DNA from: CAZKXX01 sp964556705
Lineage (GTDB): Bacteria > Acidobacteriota > Terriglobia > UBA7540
NCBI GenBank assembly: GCA_964556705.1
Contig: CAZKXX010000061.1
Span: forward strand, 1 to 23,608
DNA length: 23,608 nucleotides
Direction of reading: 5' to 3'
Shown here: piece after piece, positions 20,650 to 23,608 of the stretch
Numbering within the stretch: position 1 is the stretch's first letter
Layout: every line of letters starts with the position of its first letter
Made by a program: the position numbers and the translations under genes
Notes under the pieces: generated by a model
What the model saw: the letters and a program-made list of their open reading frames with translations, nothing else
What the model was told of the DNA's origin: nothing
Databases searched by the model: none

Positions 20650-21314
20650 TAAGCGGTGGCTTGTGCCCACTGCGCTTGGAGTTTCTCCCAATCCTTCAGA
20701 AAACGTTCCTGCCCGATATCGGTGAGCGGGTGTTTGACGAGCTGCTGGAAGACGCTGAAGGGCAGCGTCGCCACGTGCGCGCCGGCCTTGGCGGCCTCCA
20801 CAACGTGCAACGGGTGGCGCAACGAAGCGGCCAGCACCTGAGTCTTCATGTCGTAGTTCCGGTAGATGGTGATGATGTCGCGGACGCTGTCCATGCCGAC
20901 GTGGGAGATATCATCCAGCCGCCCGAGGAACGGGCTGACATACGTGGCGCCGATCTTCCCGACCAGCAGGGCCTGGGAAGGGGAGAAGCACAGCGTCATG
21001 TTCACCCGGATCCCGTCCCCGAGAAGCTGGCGCGCGGCCTTGATCCCCGCGGGCGTGGTCGGGCACTTGACGACGATGTGCTTGTGCAGCTTGGCGAGCG
21101 CGCGGCCCTGCTGAACCATCTCTTTCGGGTCCGTCGTCGTCACTTCGGCGCTCACCGGCCCCTGCACGATTTCACAGATCTCCACGACGCGCTTTTCGAA
21201 GTCGGCCTTTTCTTTCGCGATGAGCGTGGGGTTCGTCGTCACCCCGTCCAGAAGCCCCATCTCCGTGGCTTCGCGGATTTCATCCAGGTTGGCGGTGTCG
21301 AGGAAGAATTTCAC
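20649..21314 (-). CDS. tal: Small (TalC/FSA-type) transaldolase
   Basis: This is a pentose-phosphate pathway enzyme that moves a dihydroxyacetone unit between sugar phosphates through a Schiff base. The protein has 221 residues from the GTG at 21314, with AAGGAG 7 bases upstream. MKFFLDTANLDEIREA, GVTTNPTLIAKE, HIVVKCPTTPAGIKA (Schiff-base Lys83) and VNMTLCFSPSQALLVGKIGATYVSPFLGRLDD are the subfamily 3 hallmarks. The motif VSAEV has Glu57 where fructose-6-phosphate aldolase has a glutamine, which favours true transaldolase activity. A TATAAT promoter lies upstream, and a DUF3592-like gene is coupled downstream. Confidence 0.95.
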   Translation of the reverse strand: MKFFLDTANLDEIREATEMGLLDGVTTNPTLIAKEKADFEKRVVEICEIVQGPVSAEVTTTDPKEMVQQGRALAKLHKHIVVKCPTTPAGIKAARQLLGDGIRVNMTLCFSPSQALLVGKIGATYVSPFLGRLDDISHVGMDSVRDIITIYRNYDMKTQVLAASLRHPLHVVEAAKAGAHVATLPFSVFQQLVKHPLTDIGQERFLKDWEKLQAQWAQATA

Positions 21315-21356
21315 GGCTCACTCCTTTCCGCAGAACTGCCCCGAGATTCAAACCCG

Positions 21357-21385
21357 ATTATAACATCGCGGTCGCGACGGGCGAA
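21357..21385 (-). promoter_or_regulatory. Promoter of tal (TTCGCC, 17 bp, TATAAT)
   Basis: In the 90-base gap before tal, TATAAT (21362-21357) lies 17 bases after TTCGCC (21385-21380) on the minus strand. The predicted leader is about 36 bases and contains AAGGAG. The -10 is consensus and the -35 weak, so tal can be transcribed apart from hslU. Confidence 0.6.
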
Positions 21386-21404
21386 GCCGGCCGTGGAAGG
21401 CTGC

Positions 21405-22478
21405 TCACCGCGTCTCGACCGTCACCTCGTTGGAGGGCGGGCTTTCGTTCCCGGCCAAATCCACAGCCGTCACTCGATAGACGTAGCTGCGGTCGTGCTC
21501 GACGCTTTCGTCGCGATAGAGCGGCGTCGCCACCGGGCTGTCCGTCAGCCGCGCGAACCCCGCCTGCTCGCCGCGCCGGTAAACGAAATATCCGCCCAGG
21601 TCTGTTTCGCTGTTCGCCCGCCAGATGAGTTCGACGGCCTGTGACGTGTAAAGGCCGGCCAGGTTTTCGGGTGCGGCGGGCGGGAAGAGGTCGCGGGGCG
21701 TAATTTCAACGGCCGGAGAATCCTCGCCTTCGGCTTCCTGGCCGAGATCGCGGAAGACGGCGCGGACTTTGTAGTGAAGCGTGCGGCCGAAGGCAAAGTC
21801 CCGGTCGCGAAAAACCGCACCGGCAACTTCCGCAACCTGCTCGAAGGGCCCCGCCGCGCCCGTTCGGCTGCGATAGACGCGGAAGCCCGCCGGGGCGAGC
21901 GAGCGGTCTTCGGGAGGCGACCACGTCAGCTCGACCGCCGTTTCCGTGGCTTGCGCGCGCAGGTCTTCGACCGGCCCCGACACGTCGAGGACCCGCGCGT
22001 GAACGACATTGGAAAGCTCGCTGACGATCCCCCGTCCCGTGTAGCTTCGCGTCAGCGAGCGCACCGCGAGCGCGAGCGCCGCGCTGCGCAAGCGCGCGAG
22101 TTCGTCATCGCTCAGGCGAATGACATGCCGCACCGGTCCCTCGCCGCCCGGCAGGGCGTCCGGCAGGAGCGTCATCCAGACTTCATACGCCGGCTCGGCG
22201 GCAGCGGGCGAGCCTCCGCCGGCATAAACGGCGCGGAGGACTTGAATCTCCAAAGGCTTCGTCAGTCGTTCGCCGTCCGTGGCAAGCTGCGGGGGCGTGA
22301 AGCGGAGAACGAGCGAGCGTCCGACCTGAACCACGGAGAGATCGGCAACGGCCACCGGCTGTTCGACCCGCGGAGGGACCGGTGGTCCTTGCGCACCGCA
22401 GGCGGAAAGCACCACTCCGCAGGAGGCCAGCAGGAAAAGAGCGGGGTATTTTCGGGTTCGCTCAGGTCCGCGGGGCAT
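21405..22478 (-). CDS. Fibronectin type III-repeat lipoprotein
   Basis: The protein has 357 residues from the ATG at 22478. MPRGPERTRKYPALFLLASCGVVLSAC is a lipoprotein signal (lipobox L-S-A-C, Cys27), followed by the Pro-rich GAQGPPVPPRVEQP. Three fibronectin type III-like domains follow, the last two the clearest: VEDLRAQATETAVELTWSPPE with FRVYRSRTGAAGPFEQV, and APENLAGLYTSQAVELIWRANSETDLGGYFVYR with YVYRVTAVDLAGNESPPSNEVTV. Such surface lipoproteins mediate protein or glycan contacts; the partner is unknown. A GTG at 22532 overlaps the hslU stop by four bases (GTGA) and could be the coupled start, giving a long basic N-region. No Shine-Dalgarno decides between them. Confidence 0.85.
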   Translation of the reverse strand: MPRGPERTRKYPALFLLASCGVVLSACGAQGPPVPPRVEQPVAVADLSVVQVGRSLVLRFTPPQLATDGERLTKPLEIQVLRAVYAGGGSPAAAEPAYEVWMTLLPDALPGGEGPVRHVIRLSDDELARLRSAALALAVRSLTRSYTGRGIVSELSNVVHARVLDVSGPVEDLRAQATETAVELTWSPPEDRSLAPAGFRVYRSRTGAAGPFEQVAEVAGAVFRDRDFAFGRTLHYKVRAVFRDLGQEAEGEDSPAVEITPRDLFPPAAPENLAGLYTSQAVELIWRANSETDLGGYFVYRRGEQAGFARLTDSPVATPLYRDESVEHDRSYVYRVTAVDLAGNESPPSNEVTVETR

Positions 22479-22528
22479 GAAAGGCAGGGCGGGAGGGCGT
22501 GCTCCTCCCCGGCCGTTGCGCGGAAGCG

Positions 22529-23608
22529 TCACAGGATATACCGGCTGAGGTCCTGGTTCTTGACGATGTCCGCCAGTTGCTTCTGGACGTAGGCGGCGTC
22601 GATGCGAACGGTCTTCTTCTTCAGGTCCGGCCCTTCGAACGAAATCTCGTCGAGCAGCTTTTCCATGATGGTGTGGAGCCGCCGCGCGCCGATATTCTCC
22701 GTCTGCTCGTTGACGGCGGCGGCGAAGCGCGCGATTTCCTCCAGCGCGTCGTCGGTGAAACTCAGTTTGATGCCTTCCGTCTCGAGCAGCGCCGTGTACT
22801 GCTTGACGAGCGCGCTCTTCGGCTCTTTCAAAATGCGGATGAAATCGTCCACGGTGAGCGAGTGAAGCTCGACGCGGATGGGGAAGCGGCCCTGGAGCTC
22901 CGGAATCAGATCGGAAGGTTTGGAGACGTGGAAGGCGCCGGCCGCGATGAAGAGAATGTGGTCAGTGCGCACCATGCCGTGGCGCGTGTTGACCGTGGTC
23001 CCTTCGACGATGGGGAGAATGTCCCGCTGCACTCCTTCGCGGCTGACGTCGGGCCCGTGGCCGCGCTCGCGCCCCGCGATCTTGTCGATTTCGTCGATGA
23101 AGATGATGCCGGATTGCTCGGCGCGTTCCACCGCCGTGCGCGTGACCTGGTCCATGTCGATCAGGCGATTCTCTTCTTCTTGCATCAGGTAGTCCATCGC
23201 CTCGGCAACGCGCATGCGCCGTTTACGCGTCCGCTGGCCGAAAAGGCCGGGCAGCAGGTCCTTGATGTTGATGTCCATCTCCTCGACGCCCTGCGAGGTG
23301 ATGATTTCGAAGGAGGGGAAGTTGCGCTCGCGCACGTCCACTTCCACGTTGCGGTCGTCGAGCTTGCCCTCACGGAGCTGCGCGCGAAGCTTTTCCCGCG
23401 TGCGCCGGAACTGTTCCTGAGCGGCCGCGTCCGTGGGTTCGCCTGGGCGCGCGCTGCGCGACACAGGCGGCGGGAGGAGCAGGTCGAGCAGGCGCTCTTC
23501 CGCGTTCTGCTCCGCTTTCTCCGCCACTTCTTCCACTTTCTCCTCGCGCACCATGTCGATCGAGATTTCGACGAGATCGCGGACGATCGACTCGACGTCG
23601 CGGCCCAC
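22529..23608 (-). CDS. hslU: HslU, ATPase subunit of the HslUV protease (5' end outside window)
   Basis: HslU is an AAA+ unfoldase that feeds substrates to the HslV peptidase in the cytoplasm. The window holds the last 359 residues of about 460; the N-terminus with the Walker A motif lies beyond the right edge. The first residues here, VGRDVESIVRDLVEISIDMV, are internal, not a start. The I domain follows (about 30-170 of this fragment, including EVDVRERNFPSFEIITSQGVEEM). Walker B is GIIFIDEIDKIA, with sensor and arginine-finger region FPIRVELHSLTVDDFIRIL. The end DLSRYIL is the characteristic C-terminal tail that inserts into HslV. hslV would be expected upstream, outside the window. Confidence 0.96.
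   Translation of the reverse strand: MGRDVESIVRDLVEISIDMVREEKVEEVAEKAEQNAEERLLDLLLPPPVSRSARPGEPTDAAAQEQFRRTREKLRAQLREGKLDDRNVEVDVRERNFPSFEIITSQGVEEMDINIKDLLPGLFGQRTRKRRMRVAEAMDYLMQEEENRLIDMDQVTRTAVERAEQSGIIFIDEIDKIAGRERGHGPDVSREGVQRDILPIVEGTTVNTRHGMVRTDHILFIAAGAFHVSKPSDLIPELQGRFPIRVELHSLTVDDFIRILKEPKSALVKQYTALLETEGIKLSFTDDALEEIARFAAAVNEQTENIGARRLHTIMEKLLDEISFEGPDLKKKTVRIDAAYVQKQLADIVKNQDLSRYIL

Noticed and set aside
1..23608. CRISPR arrays, tRNA, rRNA, transposases, integrases or phage genes
   Set aside because: No regularly spaced direct repeats, cloverleaf sequences, rRNA segments or recombinase motifs were recognised on either strand.

Overview
The window is high-G+C bacterial chromosome packed with housekeeping genes on both strands. 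It most likely comes from Acidobacteriota. This is inferred from the tgt-yajC-secD-secF block followed by tonB-exbB-exbD-exbD and a TPR lipoprotein, from the TonB with a long proline run directly after its membrane anchor, and from the split acyl-CoA carboxylase. No rRNA, tRNA, CRISPR array, transposase or integrase gene was recognised.

Layout. At the left edge (1-258, minus) is the start of a PilZ-domain gene. Rightward from 541 run tgt, yajC, secD and secF (queuosine tRNA modification and Sec translocon accessory proteins), then tonB, exbB, two exbD genes and a TPR lipoprotein gene (energy transduction to the outer membrane). A strong hairpin terminator at 8831-8865 ends this set and also serves the converging minus-strand gene for an orphan sugar-binding lipoprotein (8935-9933). 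Rightward again come a cytochrome P460-like gene, a bifunctional Rel (p)ppGpp synthetase/hydrolase and ridA. Next are rpmB (ribosomal protein L28, minus) and a parvulin-type SurA-like lipoprotein gene (plus). From 15103 to the right edge every gene is on the minus strand. In transcription order these are hslU (cut by the window edge), a fibronectin type III lipoprotein, a small transaldolase, a DUF3592-like membrane protein, an acyl-CoA carboxylase carboxyltransferase, an unrecognised protein, a hicB-hicA toxin-antitoxin pair, a biotin carboxylase and a biotin carrier protein.

How they fit together. The carboxylase subunits (carboxyltransferase, biotin carboxylase, biotin carrier) form one acetyl/propionyl-CoA carboxylase. 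Its operon is interrupted by about 1.3 kb of lower-G+C DNA carrying hicBA and the unrecognised gene. The biotin carboxylase gene behind the interruption appears to have its own promoter. Sec accessory proteins, the Ton motor and three lipoproteins point to a Gram-negative cell envelope.

Most notable signals. (1) Three genes (rel, the parvulin lipoprotein, the biotin carboxylase) have a -35/-10 pair with an 18-bp spacer placed so close to the start codon that transcripts should be leaderless or nearly so; for rel and the lipoprotein this changes the start codon. (2) tgt carries an in-frame repeat-like insertion of about 31 residues. (3) TonB has an extra three-helix membrane module. (4) SecF has a periplasmic region enlarged by roughly 80-90 residues. 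(5) Intergenic inverted-repeat elements with simple-sequence arms lie at 12973, 14985 and 20188. I did not find a clearly new multi-gene system. The best candidate for unknown biology is the YVGDIGDFGKY protein with its hicBA neighbours.
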